DNA of 64,000 nt from Mesorhizobium australicum WSM2073 (GCF_000230995.2 NC_019973.1:4850001-4914000); one strand, 5' to 3'. Positions 1 to 9,319 are shown, counted from the first letter of the stretch. Numbers and translations are program-made. The notes: generated by a model from the letters alone, not told the origin.

Positions 1-699
1 GACGTGCAGGGCGTGACGCTGTCGACGGAACAGCATGGCGTCGCCACCGACCGGGCCCATGCGCAAGGGCTGGAAAACCACGTCCATTTCGAACTGAAGG
101 ATTATCGCGAGCTCAACGAACGCTTCGACCGCATTGTCTCGGTCGGCATGTTCGAGCATGTCGGGGTCAACCATTACCGCACTTTCTTCGACAAGGCGGC
201 AACATTGCTGAAGCCTGATGGCGTCATGCTTTTGCACACGATCGGCCGCTCCGGCGTGCCGTGGGCGACCAGCGCCTTCATCCGCAAGTATATTTTCCCG
301 GGCGGCTACATCCCGGCGATGTCCGAGGTGCTGCCGGCGATCGAGAAGTCCGGCCTCGTGGTCACCGACGTCGAGATCCTGCGGCTCCATTATGCCGACA
401 CGCTGAAGCATTGGGGCCAGCGCTTCGCCGCCAACCGCGACAAGGCAAAGGCGATCTATGACGAACGCTTCTGCCGCATGTGGGAGTTCTATCTGGCCGC
501 CTCGGAAGCTGCCTTCCGTTGGCAGGACTTGGTGATTTTCCAGTTCCAGATCACCAAGAAGAACGACACGCTGCCGATGACGCGCGACTATATGGCCAAA
601 TGCGAGAAGGCGCTGGAGTTGCGCGACATGGGCCGCCGCGAGGCGGCTCCTGTCGAGAAGTCCGCCAAGCCCGCCCGCCGACGCAAGGTGGCGGAATAG
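1..699 (+). CDS. cfa: Cyclopropane-fatty-acyl-phospholipid synthase, C-terminal part
   Basis: About 232 codons of the C-terminal half of a SAM-dependent cyclopropane fatty acid synthase; the 5' end is outside the window. The enzyme methylenates cis double bonds of acyl chains in membrane phospholipids. Visible family signatures are SVGMFEHVG, the FPGGYIPAM segment after the SAM-binding domain, and the late aromatic helix around MWEFYLAASEAAFRW. The C-terminus carries a short basic Lys/Arg-rich tail (SAKPARRRKVAE). A strong intrinsic terminator follows about 55 bases after the stop. A related mycolic-acid-type methyltransferase is the only realistic alternative. Confidence 0.9.
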   Translation, partial: DVQGVTLSTEQHGVATDRAHAQGLENHVHFELKDYRELNERFDRIVSVGMFEHVGVNHYRTFFDKAATLLKPDGVMLLHTIGRSGVPWATSAFIRKYIFPGGYIPAMSEVLPAIEKSGLVVTDVEILRLHYADTLKHWGQRFAANRDKAKAIYDERFCRMWEFYLAASEAAFRWQDLVIFQFQITKKNDTLPMTRDYMAKCEKALELRDMGRREAAPVEKSAKPARRRKVAE

Positions 700-754
700 G
701 GACAGCGCTGACGGGACGCATTATTGGCGCTTGCCATTGCAGGCTCCTGCCCCG

Positions 755-788
755 AAAAAGGCCTCGTGATCGTCGCGAGGCCTTTTTT
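755..788 (+). terminator. Intrinsic terminator after cfa
   Basis: A hairpin with arms aaaaaggcctcg (755-766) and cgaggcctttttt (775-787) ends in a T-run. It should terminate cfa transcription. The T-run ends only two bases before the start codon chosen for the next gene, so that gene has almost no room for its own leader. Confidence 0.8.
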
Positions 789-789
789 C

Positions 790-1113
790 ATGACCTATCT
801 CCTCTACACAGCCGCGGCGCTTGCCGAGATCGCCGGCTGCTTTTCGGTGTGGGCGTGGTGGCGGCTGGAGAAATCGCCGCTCTGGCTGCTGCCTGGCTTT
901 GCCTCTCTGATTGTGTTCGCCTGGCTTCTGGCGTTGGTCGACACCAATGCAGCCGGCCGCGCCTATGCCGCGTATGGCGGTATCTACATCGCTGCCTCGC
1001 TCGCCTGGTTGTGGCTGGCCGATGGCGTGCGGCCCGATCGCTGGGACCTTGCCGGCGCGGCGCTCTGCATGGCCGGCGCCTCGATTATCCTGCTTGCACC
1101 CAGGGGGGCATAG
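790..1113 (+). CDS. YnfA/UPF0060 family small membrane protein
   Basis: A 107-residue integral membrane protein of the YnfA (UPF0060) family, which has a small-multidrug-resistance-like four-helix layout. The N-terminus [18 protein letters not shown] matches the usual family start (LLYxxAALxEIAGCF), which is why the ATG at 790 is chosen. An in-frame GTG at 766 lies inside the terminator stem and would add eight unlike residues. Four hydrophobic helices are visible, joined by short loops containing RLEKSP and DGVRPDRWD. The next gene begins three bases after the stop, so the two are probably cotranscribed. Substrate unknown; family members have been proposed as efflux pumps. Confidence 0.85.
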   Translation: MTYLLYTAAALAEIAGCFSVWAWWRLEKSPLWLLPGFASLIVFAWLLALVDTNAAGRAYAAYGGIYIAASLAWLWLADGVRPDRWDLAGAALCMAGASIILLAPRGA

Positions 1114-1116
1114 GCC

Positions 1117-2082
1117 ATGGAGCTGCCGGGCGCTCTTCGACAGGGTGTCGATCGCCTTTTGGAAAAGGTGGCGCTGCCGGACCTGAAGCAGGCGGCGAAA
1201 ACCCTGTCCGACCGCTACCGCGCCGAATTGCGCGACGGTCGCCTGCATATGGCGCAGGACATGGCGGTCAAGGCCTATCTGGCGACGCGCATGCCGGCGA
1301 CCTACGCCGCGGTCCGCGCCAGCCTCGATGCGCTCGCCGAAGCCCGGCCGGATTTCACACCCGCGACCTTGCTCGACGTCGGCGCCGGCCCCGGCACCGT
1401 GCTTTGGGCCACCAGCGATCTCTGGCCTGACCTGGAACTGGCCACGCTGCTTGAGGCGAGTGCCGCGGTGCGCAAGGTCGGTGAGACGCTTGCCGCCAAT
1501 GCGATCACGGCCCAGACCGTCTGGCGGGCCGGCGATGTCACGACCGACATTGCCGACCTCCAGTCCGCCGACCTCGTCACATGTGCCTATGTGCTGGACG
1601 AGATCGCGCCGACGTCCCTGCCCAAAATGGTCGACCGGCTATGGCAACTCACCAAGGACACGCTGTTGATCGTCGAGCCGGGCACGCCGGCGGGCTGGCT
1701 GCGCATTCTAGCTGTACGCGCACAATTGATCGCGGCCGGCGCGCATGTGCTGGCGCCCTGTCCGCACGAGGCGCCCTGCCCGCTCAACCCGCCGGACTGG
1801 TGCCACTTTTCCCGCCGCGTCGCCCGCTCGCGCCTGCACCGCCTGGCCAAAGAGGCGGAAGTACCGTGGGAAGATGAGAAATTCATCTATGTAGCCGCTT
1901 CGCGCCAGCCGGCTGCCTTCCGCGCCGCGCGGGTCGTCGCGCCGCCGAAATCCGGTTCCGGCAAGGTCGTGCTCAAGCTTTGCGAGGCAAATGGCAGCGC
2001 CGGCGAAAGGCTCTTCACCAAGCGCGACGGTGACGCGTTCAAGGTGGCGCGGCGGGCGGATTGGGGCGATGCACTGGCATGA
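1117..2082 (+). CDS. Rsm22-like small-ribosomal-subunit methyltransferase-fold protein
   Basis: A 321-residue protein of the Rsm22 family, whose mitochondrial members act in small-subunit ribosome assembly. A SAM-binding Rossmann motif LLDVGAGPGT lies near residue 88. A cysteine-rich signature CPHEAPCPLNPPDWCHF (about residue 212) followed by the basic SRRVARSRLHRL segment matches the conserved metal or Fe-S site of the family. The C-terminal residues look like a small OB-type tail. It starts three bases after the YnfA-type gene. A catalytic methyltransferase activity is inferred from the fold only. Confidence 0.82.
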   Translation: MELPGALRQGVDRLLEKVALPDLKQAAKTLSDRYRAELRDGRLHMAQDMAVKAYLATRMPATYAAVRASLDALAEARPDFTPATLLDVGAGPGTVLWATSDLWPDLELATLLEASAAVRKVGETLAANAITAQTVWRAGDVTTDIADLQSADLVTCAYVLDEIAPTSLPKMVDRLWQLTKDTLLIVEPGTPAGWLRILAVRAQLIAAGAHVLAPCPHEAPCPLNPPDWCHFSRRVARSRLHRLAKEAEVPWEDEKFIYVAASRQPAAFRAARVVAPPKSGSGKVVLKLCEANGSAGERLFTKRDGDAFKVARRADWGDALA

Positions 2083-2327
2083 GGATGAAAGAGACACGAC
2101 AGCCCCGCAATCCGGTGTCGCCAGCGCTCACTTTCCTGTTTTGTTCTCCTGCGAAAAACGCTAAGTTGCCAACTCTCGATTCGAGTCAATTGCGATTCTT
2201 TCCACGGAAAAATTTTGGCTGTGAATCGCGAGTACCAAAGCCGCTTCTTCACGGGCTGTTGCAGATAAGTCAGCACTGACTTGTCCAGTTCTGATATCGA
2301 CAGACGGGGATCGAAATCGGGGACATC

Positions 2328-3818
2328 ATGGCAGAGGCAGCACGAAAATTCGGCGTGGCGGAGCAACCGCTCTATCGCGAATCGCCCAACAACATCGAGG
2401 CCGAGCAGGCGCTGCTTGGCGCTATACTTGTCAATAACGATGCCTTCTACCGGGTGTCCGACTTCCTGAAGTCCGGCCATTTCTACGAACCCCTGCACCG
2501 CAAGATCTTCGATGTCGCGGCCGAGCTGATCCGCATGGGTAAGGCGGCGACGCCGATCACGCTGAAGACCTTCCTGCCCGCCGACGAAAAGGTCGGCGAC
2601 ATGACGGTGGCGCAGTATGTGGTGCGGCTGGCGGTGGAAGCCGTCACCGTCGTAAACGCCACCGACTACGGCCGCGCCATTTATGATCTGGCGACGCGCC
2701 GGGCGTTGATCACCGTCGGCGAGGACATGGTCAACATCGCTTATGACGCCCCTGTCGACATGTCGCCTTCCGAACAGATCGAGGACGCGGAGCGCCGCCT
2801 GTTCGAGCTGGCCGAGACCGGGCGCTATGACGGCGGCTTCGAGAGCTTCACCGACGCGGTCAAGACCGCGGTCGACATGGCCAACGCCGCCTATATGCGT
2901 GACGGCGGTCTGTCGGGCCTCGCCACCGGCATGCGCGATCTCGACCGCCGCATGGGCGGCCTGCAGTCGTCCGATCTGATCATCATCGCCGGCCGTCCAG
3001 GCATGGGCAAGACATCACTCGCCACCAACATCGCCTTCAACATTGCCGAGATGTATGAGCCGGCGCAGCAGGCCGATGGCTCATTCAAGGCGGCCAATGG
3101 CGGCGTGGTCGGTTTTTTCTCGCTCGAAATGTCGTCCGAACAGCTCGCAACCCGCATCATTTCCGAACAGACGGAAATTTCGTCCTCCAAGATCCGCCGT
3201 GGCGAAATCAGCGAAATGGACTTCGAAAAGCTGGTCGCCTGTTCGCAGACCATGCAGAAAATCCCGCTGTTCATCGACCAGACAGGCGGTATTTCCATTG
3301 CCCAGTTGTCTGCCCGCGCGCGTCGTCTGAAGCGCCAGCGCGGCCTGGACCTGATCGTCATCGACTATATTCAGCTGATGCAGGGCTCATCCGCCAAGTC
3401 TTCGCAGAACCGCGTGCAGGAAATCACCGAGATCACCACGGGCCTGAAGGCGCTGGCCAAGGAGCTGGCCGTGCCGATCATCGCGCTGTCGCAGCTGTCG
3501 CGTCAGGTCGAAAGCCGCGACGACAAGCGTCCGCAGCTCTCCGACCTGCGCGAATCCGGTTCGATCGAGCAGGACGCCGACGTCGTCATCTTCGTCTATC
3601 GCGAGGAATATTACCTCAAGAACCGCGAGCCGAAGCTCGGCACCGAGGAATACGTCAAGTGGGAAAACGAGATGAACGAGATGCGCGGCAAGGCCGAGGT
3701 GATCGTGGCCAAGCAGCGCCATGGGCCTACGGGCTCTGTCACGCTCGCCTTCCACGGCGAATTCACCCGCTTCTCCGATCTCGCGGAAGAGCACCACATC
3801 GCGGAAAGGTTTGAGTAG
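2328..3818 (+). CDS. dnaB: Replicative DNA helicase DnaB
   Basis: A 496-residue hexameric replicative helicase that unwinds DNA at the fork. The N-terminal primase-interacting domain begins with the typical LYRESPNNIEAEQALLG. The RecA-like motor shows Walker A GRPGMGKTS (about residue 224), the FFSLEMSSEQL segment, Walker B LIVIDYIQLM and the ALSQLSRQVESR arginine-finger region. Length is normal for the family. The ATG at 2328 follows a purine-rich GGGGA a few bases upstream. The spacer downstream to radA holds an extragenic palindrome rather than the alanine racemase gene often found between dnaB and radA in rhizobia. Confidence 0.97.
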   Translation: MAEAARKFGVAEQPLYRESPNNIEAEQALLGAILVNNDAFYRVSDFLKSGHFYEPLHRKIFDVAAELIRMGKAATPITLKTFLPADEKVGDMTVAQYVVRLAVEAVTVVNATDYGRAIYDLATRRALITVGEDMVNIAYDAPVDMSPSEQIEDAERRLFELAETGRYDGGFESFTDAVKTAVDMANAAYMRDGGLSGLATGMRDLDRRMGGLQSSDLIIIAGRPGMGKTSLATNIAFNIAEMYEPAQQADGSFKAANGGVVGFFSLEMSSEQLATRIISEQTEISSSKIRRGEISEMDFEKLVACSQTMQKIPLFIDQTGGISIAQLSARARRLKRQRGLDLIVIDYIQLMQGSSAKSSQNRVQEITEITTGLKALAKELAVPIIALSQLSRQVESRDDKRPQLSDLRESGSIEQDADVVIFVYREEYYLKNREPKLGTEEYVKWENEMNEMRGKAEVIVAKQRHGPTGSVTLAFHGEFTRFSDLAEEHHIAERFE

Positions 3819-3868
3819 CCTCTTGCCAGCGATCTCACCAATAGCAACGGGTCTCGGCGCCCTACGGC

Positions 3869-3940
3869 GCCCCCCTCTGTCCTGCCGGACATCTCCCCCG
3901 CACGGGGGGAGATTGGCTGTCGCGTGCGGCGCCCGCCAGA
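3869..3940 (+). repeat. Extragenic palindromic repeat, copy A (dnaB-radA spacer)
   Basis: The core 'cccccctctgtcctgccgg' followed by a hairpin built on atctcccccg/cggggggagat occurs here and, nearly identical, twice in the cysS-DUF559 spacer. Homology with the copy at 38,301 continues past the hairpin through ggctgtc and a gcgcccgcca-type tail. I recognise it as a dispersed Mesorhizobium-type extragenic palindrome. It lies about 20 bases before the radA start codon and could affect the transcript joining dnaB and radA. Confidence 0.85.
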
Positions 3941-3957
3941 GGGCGGGAAGGTAAAGC

Positions 3958-5361
3958 GTGGTCAAATCCCGCGTCCAGTTCATCTGCCAGAATTGCGGCT
4001 CGGTGCATCAGCGCTGGGCCGGCAAATGCGATGCCTGCGGCGAGTGGAACACGCTGGTCGAGGAAGGCACATCTGGCGGCATCGGCTCGGGTCCTGCCAA
4101 CACGCGCAACGCCCGCAAGGGCCGCGCGGTGGTGCTGACCACACTTTCAGGCGATATCGAGGACGCGCCGCGCATCATCTCAGGTATCGGCGAACTCGAC
4201 CGCGCCACTGGTGGCGGTTTTGTTCGGGGCTCTGCACTTCTGGTCGGCGGCGATCCCGGTATCGGCAAATCGACGCTGCTCACCCAGGCCGCGGCCGCAC
4301 TTGCCTCCAAGGGCCATCGCATCGTCTATGTCTCGGGCGAAGAGGCAGTTGCCCAGATAAGGCTGCGTGCGCAGAGGCTCGGCGTCGCCTCGGCGCCGGT
4401 GGAACTCGCGGCCGAAACCAATGTCGAGGATATCCTTGCCACGATCGCCGACGGCAAGCGGCCCGATCTGGTCATCCTCGATTCGATCCAGACGCTGTGG
4501 ACCGACCTTGCCGATTCGGCGCCGGGCACCGTCACACAAGTGCGCGCCGCCGCGCAGGCGATGATCCGCTACGCGAAATCCACGGGTGCCGCGATCGTGC
4601 TGGTCGGCCATGTCACCAAAGAAGGCCAGATCGCGGGTCCGCGCGTGGTCGAGCACATGGTCGATGGCGTGCTCTATTTCGAGGGCGAAGGCGGCCACCA
4701 CTTCCGTATCCTGCGCACGGTGAAGAACCGCTTCGGACCGACCGACGAGATCGGGGTCTTCGAAATGTCGGACAAAGGTCTGCGCGAGGTCTCCAATCCA
4801 TCCGAGCTTTTCCTTGGCGAACGGCACGCGAAATCACCGGGAGCAGCGGTTTTCGCCGGCATGGAAGGCACCAGGCCGGTTCTGGTCGAAATCCAGGCGC
4901 TGGTCGCGGCCTCCTCGCTCGGCACGCCGCGCCGGGCGGTGGTCGGCTGGGACGGCGCGCGGCTGTCGATGATCCTGGCAGTGCTGGAGGCACATTGCGG
5001 TGTGCGTTTCGGACAGCATGACGTCTACCTCAACGTCGCGGGCGGCTACCGCATCAGCGAGCCGGCGGCCGATCTCGCGGTCGCCGCCGCACTGGTTTCC
5101 TCGCTCACTGGTCTTGCCCTCTCCGCCGATTGCGTCTATTTCGGCGAAATCAGCCTTTCGGGCGCGGTGAGGCCGGTTGCGCATGCGCAGCAGCGTCTCA
5201 AGGAAGCCGAAAAGCTGGGTTTTGGTAGCGCGGTTCTGCCCGTGGGCAGCGAGGAACTTGCTGGGGGGATTGGGGCCGGCGCTTTCCAGCCCACCGAGCT
5301 TGCCGACCTCGTGGCGCGCATAGCCGGCTCACGGCGCGGCCGTGCCGACGATGAAGAATGA
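3958..5361 (+). CDS. radA: DNA repair protein RadA
   Basis: A 467-residue RadA/Sms protein, a RecA-related ATPase that promotes branch migration during recombinational repair. The N-terminal C4 zinc finger is CQNCG...CDACGEWNT. Walker A is GDPGIGKST (about residue 99), the RadA signature KNRFGPTDEIGVF follows near residue 258, and the C-terminal third is Lon-protease-like with a GGYRISEPAADLAVA segment. Start is GTG; the second codon (GTC) and the fit of VKSRVQFICQNCG to the family support it. Codons before the GTG fall in the repeat. Confidence 0.96.
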   Translation: MVKSRVQFICQNCGSVHQRWAGKCDACGEWNTLVEEGTSGGIGSGPANTRNARKGRAVVLTTLSGDIEDAPRIISGIGELDRATGGGFVRGSALLVGGDPGIGKSTLLTQAAAALASKGHRIVYVSGEEAVAQIRLRAQRLGVASAPVELAAETNVEDILATIADGKRPDLVILDSIQTLWTDLADSAPGTVTQVRAAAQAMIRYAKSTGAAIVLVGHVTKEGQIAGPRVVEHMVDGVLYFEGEGGHHFRILRTVKNRFGPTDEIGVFEMSDKGLREVSNPSELFLGERHAKSPGAAVFAGMEGTRPVLVEIQALVAASSLGTPRRAVVGWDGARLSMILAVLEAHCGVRFGQHDVYLNVAGGYRISEPAADLAVAAALVSSLTGLALSADCVYFGEISLSGAVRPVAHAQQRLKEAEKLGFGSAVLPVGSEELAGGIGAGAFQPTELADLVARIAGSRRGRADDEE

Positions 5362-5408
5362 CGCGGCTCGTCGAGTCGTGAACAAGAGATCGGAGTGGGG
5401 CCAAAAAC

Positions 5409-6068
5409 ATGCCGATTACGCTGCTTGACGGAATTCTCGTCGGCTTCACCCTGGTCTCGGCGATGCTCGCCATGGTTCGCGGCTTTTCGCGCGAGGTGCT
5501 TTCGGTCGTCTCCTGGGCGGCAGCGGCGGCGGCGGCCTTCTTCTTCTACAAACCGGTCCTGCCCTACCTGAAGCCCTATATCGACAATGAGAAGATCGCC
5601 ATGGCGGCGGCCGCAGGCGTGGTCTTCATCATCGCGCTGATCGTCGTCTCGGTCATCACCATGAAGCTTGCCGACTGGATCATCGATTCGCGCATCGGCG
5701 CCCTCGACCGCACGCTCGGCTTCCTTTACGGCGCCGCGCGCGGCGTCCTGGTCGTCGCTGTCGCGCTGCTGTTCTTCAACTGGCTGGCCGGCGCCAAGGC
5801 CCCGGCCTGGGTCACGGAAGCCAAGTCGCGGCCGCTGCTGGAACAGATCGGCGCCAAGCTCGAGAGCCTGCTGCCAGAGGACCCGGAAAACGCCATCCTC
5901 AAGAAGCTCAATCCGAATCAGCCGGCCGCCGAGACCCCCGTCGCGCCCGACGCACCGGCGGCGGATGCACCAGCCGGCGGCGACGACGCCAATGCGCCGG
6001 CGCCCGACGACAACGACGCCGGTCCTGCCGACAACACCGCCAAGCCGGCGCCAGCGCCGGCGAATTGA
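5409..6068 (+). CDS. cvpA: CvpA family membrane protein
   Basis: A 219-residue CvpA (colicin V production) family protein. It has four transmembrane segments in its first ~125 residues, including the family-typical ITLLDGILVGFTLVSAMLAM start and the LDRTLGFLYGAARGVLVV segment. Beyond about residue 165 the protein is a low-complexity Pro/Ala/Asp tail, probably cytosolic and disordered. It directly precedes purF, as in many proteobacteria, suggesting cotranscription. The biochemical function of the family is not established. Confidence 0.9.
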   Translation: MPITLLDGILVGFTLVSAMLAMVRGFSREVLSVVSWAAAAAAAFFFYKPVLPYLKPYIDNEKIAMAAAAGVVFIIALIVVSVITMKLADWIIDSRIGALDRTLGFLYGAARGVLVVAVALLFFNWLAGAKAPAWVTEAKSRPLLEQIGAKLESLLPEDPENAILKKLNPNQPAAETPVAPDAPAADAPAGGDDANAPAPDDNDAGPADNTAKPAPAPAN

Positions 6069-6172
6069 GGTCCGAACGAGGCGTCTGGCGATCGATCCAT
6101 GTAGACGACCGCACGCGGTGCGTTGCTTTCGACGCGCGACCGCCTTATATGGCGATTTTAGCGGAGCTTAAG

Positions 6173-7642
6173 ATGGCAGACGCAGACGACGTGCTTTCCG
6201 CCGAGGCTGACGATCATTTTCATGACGAGTGCGGTGTGTTCGGCATCTTTGGCCGGCAGGACGCGGCGGCCATCGTCACACTCGGTCTGCATGCGCTGCA
6301 GCATCGAGGTCAGGAAGCGGCCGGCATCGTCTCCTATGACGGCACCCAGTTCCATGTCGAACGCCATGTCGGCCTGATCGGCGACACCTTCACCAAGCAG
6401 CGCGTCATCGACAGCCTGCAAGGCAACCGCGCCATCGGCCACACGCGCTACGCGACCACCGGCGGCGCCGGCATGCGCAACATCCAGCCCTTCTTCGCCG
6501 AATTGGCCGATGGCGGCTTTGCCGTCGCCCATAACGGCAACCTCACCAACGCCATGACGGTGCAGCGCGCGCTGCAGAAGCAAGGCGCGATCTTCTCCTC
6601 CACCTCCGACACAGAGACGCTTTTGCATCTGGTCGCGACCAGCAAGGAGCGCGACCTCAATTCGCGCTTCATCGACGCGGTGCGCCAGGTCGAGGGCGCC
6701 TTCTCGCTGGTGGCGATGACGGCCAAGAAGATGATCGGCTGCCGCGATCCGCTCGGCATCCGCCCGCTGGTGCTGGGCGATCTCGACGGCGCCTGGATCC
6801 TGGCCTCCGAAACCTGTGCGCTCGACATCATCGGCGCGCGTTTCGTGCGCGACCTGAAGCCCGGCGAGATGGTCGTCGTCACCTCCAAGGGCATTGAGAG
6901 CCTGTTCCCGTTCGAACCGCAGAAGACCCGCTTCTGCATCTTCGAATATGTCTATTTCGCCCGACCCGACTCCTCGGTCGAGGGCCGCAATGTCTATGAG
7001 GTGCGCAAGCGCATCGGCGCGGAACTGGCTCAGGAAAATCCAGTCGACGCCGATATCGTCGTACCGGTGCCGGATTCCGGCACGCCGGCGGCAATCGGCT
7101 TCAGCCAGGCGGCGGGCATTCCCTTCGAACTCGGCATCATCCGCAACCACTATGTCGGCCGCACCTTCATCCAGCCCGGCGATTCGATCCGCCATATGGG
7201 CGTCAAGCTCAAGCACAACGCCAATCGCCGCATGATCGAGGGCAAGCGCGTGGTGCTGGTCGACGACAGCATCGTGCGCGGCACCACCAGCCAGAAGATC
7301 GTGCAGATGGTGCGCGACGCCGGCGCCAAGGAAGTGCACATGCGCATCGCCTCGCCGCCGACCAGCGCATCGTGCTTCTATGGGGTCGACACGCCGGAGA
7401 AGTCGAAGCTGCTGGCTTCGCGCATGTCGGTGGAAGAGATGGCCGAGTTCATCCGGGTCGATTCGCTCGGTTTCCTCAGTATCAACGGTCTCTACCGCGC
7501 CGTCGGCGAGGCCAGCCGCGACGACGAGCAGCCGCAGTTCTGCGATGCATGCTTCACCGGCCAGTACCCGACCCGCCTGCTCGACTTCGAAGGCCACGAC
7601 AATGTGCGCACGCTGTCGCTGCTGGCGACAAGCGGCTCGTAG
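6173..7642 (+). CDS. purF: Amidophosphoribosyltransferase PurF
   Basis: A 489-residue glutamine-PRPP amidotransferase, first step of de novo purine synthesis. The ATG at 6173 has a GCGGAG site six bases upstream and leaves a 19-residue propeptide before the catalytic cysteine of CGVFGIF (Cys20), which must be exposed by processing. The Ntn-glutaminase domain shows HRGQEAAGI and GHTRYATTG. The phosphoribosyltransferase domain carries the PRPP loop VVLVDDSIVRGTTS (about residue 359). Upstream in-frame starts at 6149 and 6065 are possible but lack a comparable ribosome site. Confidence 0.96.
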   Translation: MADADDVLSAEADDHFHDECGVFGIFGRQDAAAIVTLGLHALQHRGQEAAGIVSYDGTQFHVERHVGLIGDTFTKQRVIDSLQGNRAIGHTRYATTGGAGMRNIQPFFAELADGGFAVAHNGNLTNAMTVQRALQKQGAIFSSTSDTETLLHLVATSKERDLNSRFIDAVRQVEGAFSLVAMTAKKMIGCRDPLGIRPLVLGDLDGAWILASETCALDIIGARFVRDLKPGEMVVVTSKGIESLFPFEPQKTRFCIFEYVYFARPDSSVEGRNVYEVRKRIGAELAQENPVDADIVVPVPDSGTPAAIGFSQAAGIPFELGIIRNHYVGRTFIQPGDSIRHMGVKLKHNANRRMIEGKRVVLVDDSIVRGTTSQKIVQMVRDAGAKEVHMRIASPPTSASCFYGVDTPEKSKLLASRMSVEEMAEFIRVDSLGFLSINGLYRAVGEASRDDEQPQFCDACFTGQYPTRLLDFEGHDNVRTLSLLATSGS

Positions 7643-7690
7643 AATTGCCGGACCGTCATCAGCCTTAGCCAGAGTTCCGGAAGCCATCGC

Positions 7691-8431
7691 ATGACCCTCG
7701 ACCTTACGGGCCGCGTCGCGGTCGTCACCGGCGCCTCGCGCGGCATCGGCTATTTCATCGCCAGGGAATTGGCTGCGGCCGGCGCGCATGTCATCGCGGT
7801 TGCCCGCACCGTCGGCGGGCTGGAAGAACTCGACGACCAGATCAAGGCGGCCGGCGGCCAGGCGACATTGGTGCCGCTCGATCTCGCCGACATGGCCGGT
7901 ATCGACCGGCTGGGCGGCGCCATCCACGAGCGCTGGGGCAAGCTCGACATCCTCGTCGCCAATGCCGGCGTGCTTGGCGTCATCTCGCCGATCGGCCATG
8001 TCGAGGCCAAGACCTTCGAAAAGGTGATGACCATCAACGTCACCTCGACCTGGCGGCTGATCCGCTCGGTCGACCCGCTGCTGCGGCTTTCGGATGCCGG
8101 CCGGGCGATTATCCTGTCGTCCAACGCGGCGCATTCGGCGCGCGCCTTCTGGGCGCCTTACGCGGCATCAAAGGCGGCGGTGGAGACCATGATGCGCTCC
8201 TGGGCGCATGAGACGCAAAGTCTGCCGCTGCGCGTCAATGCAGCCGACCCCGGCGCCACCCGCACCGCGATGCGCGCACAAGCCGTGCCCGGTGAGGATC
8301 CCGAGACATTGCCGCACCCCTCCGAGATCGCCAAACGCATCGTGCCGCTGGCCAGCCCGGATCTCAAAGAGACCGGCCTGATCTTCCAGGCCAAGCACAA
8401 CCGCTTCGTCGCCTACCGACAACCGGAATAA
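7691..8431 (+). CDS. SDR family NAD(P)-dependent oxidoreductase
   Basis: A 246-residue classical short-chain dehydrogenase. The cofactor loop TGASRGIGY is at residue ~15, the NAG motif at LVANAGVLG, and the catalytic Ser and YxxxK at SSNAA...YAASK. It follows purF by 48 bases on the same strand, an arrangement I recognise in rhizobial purF neighbourhoods. The substrate cannot be told from sequence. Confidence 0.9.
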   Translation: MTLDLTGRVAVVTGASRGIGYFIARELAAAGAHVIAVARTVGGLEELDDQIKAAGGQATLVPLDLADMAGIDRLGGAIHERWGKLDILVANAGVLGVISPIGHVEAKTFEKVMTINVTSTWRLIRSVDPLLRLSDAGRAIILSSNAAHSARAFWAPYAASKAAVETMMRSWAHETQSLPLRVNAADPGATRTAMRAQAVPGEDPETLPHPSEIAKRIVPLASPDLKETGLIFQAKHNRFVAYRQPE

Positions 8432-8508
8432 AAGCCGGTTCGAAATGGATTAAAACAGCCTTCGGCTACGTTCTTCTGACGTAGGACATTCGAAACCGGA
8501 GGACCGAC

Positions 8509-9150
8509 ATGCCAAGACTAGCCATCGTTGCCGCCACCGCCCTTGCCGCCGCTCTTGGAGCTACGGTGGGCGTGGCCGTTTCCCAAGATACCAAGATGAG
8601 TTTCTTCGTCACCAGCGTCGGCTCCGGCAAGGGCGGCGATCTCAGCGGCCTGAAGGGCGCGGACACCCATTGCGCGTCGCTGGCGGAAGCCGCCGGCGTC
8701 ACCGGCAAGACCTGGCACGCCTATCTCTCGACCAGCACGGAGGATGCGCGCGATCGCATCGGCAAGGGGCCCTGGTTCAACGCCAAGGGCGCCAAGATCG
8801 CCGATGATGTCGCCTCGCTGCACAGCGACGCCAACGGCATCACCAAGCAGACCGCGCTGAACGAGAAGGGTGAGACGGTCAACGGCCGCGGCGATACGCC
8901 CAACCGGCACGACATGCTGACCGGCTCCAAGCCCGACGGCACCAGGATCGCCGACCAGACCTGCGGCGACTGGACGATGAGCGGCTCCGAAGGGGCGGCG
9001 ATGATGGGCCATCACGACCGCACCGGTCTCGACGATTCGGCGGCGGCGAAGTCGTGGAATTCTTCGCATGCCTCGCGTGGCGGCTGCAGCCAGGAGGCGC
9101 TGAAAGGCACAGGCGGCGACGGCCTGTTCTATTGCTTTGCGACCGACTGA
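8509..9150 (+). CDS. Secreted protein with endostatin/C-type-lectin-like fold (putative)
   Basis: A 213-residue exported protein with a signal peptide of about 25 residues (cleavage near GVAVS/QDT). The mature part begins MSFFVTSVGSGKGGDLSGLKGADTHC and contains WHAYLST, GPWFN and CGDWTMS segments. These recur in bacterial proteins annotated as lectin-like or collagen XVIII endostatin-like. Four cysteines (THCAS, QTCGD, GGCSQ, FYCFA) could form two disulfides in the periplasm. The start ATG is preceded by a GGAGG ribosome site. The specific function is unknown; the fold call is from pattern memory. Confidence 0.6.
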   Translation: MPRLAIVAATALAAALGATVGVAVSQDTKMSFFVTSVGSGKGGDLSGLKGADTHCASLAEAAGVTGKTWHAYLSTSTEDARDRIGKGPWFNAKGAKIADDVASLHSDANGITKQTALNEKGETVNGRGDTPNRHDMLTGSKPDGTRIADQTCGDWTMSGSEGAAMMGHHDRTGLDDSAAAKSWNSSHASRGGCSQEALKGTGGDGLFYCFATD

Positions 9151-9319
9151 ACCACGGCGGAGGGCAATACCGCAGCTAGGAACCCGACGGATCATCACGC
9201 GGCTGTGATCTGAGGGGAGAAGCCGCTGGGCGGTCATGCTTTCGTCATTTCCGAGGAGTTGTTAGGATCGAGCGAATCCCGCAACGAGAGCCCGATCTGG
9301 GCAGAACAAGGAAAACTCC

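Noticed and set aside
6158..8134. 658-codon open frame on the minus strand over purF and the SDR gene
   Set aside because: High-GC shadow: both plus-strand genes are certain, and the minus-strand translation is low-complexity (Asp/Ala/Arg/His) with no domain.
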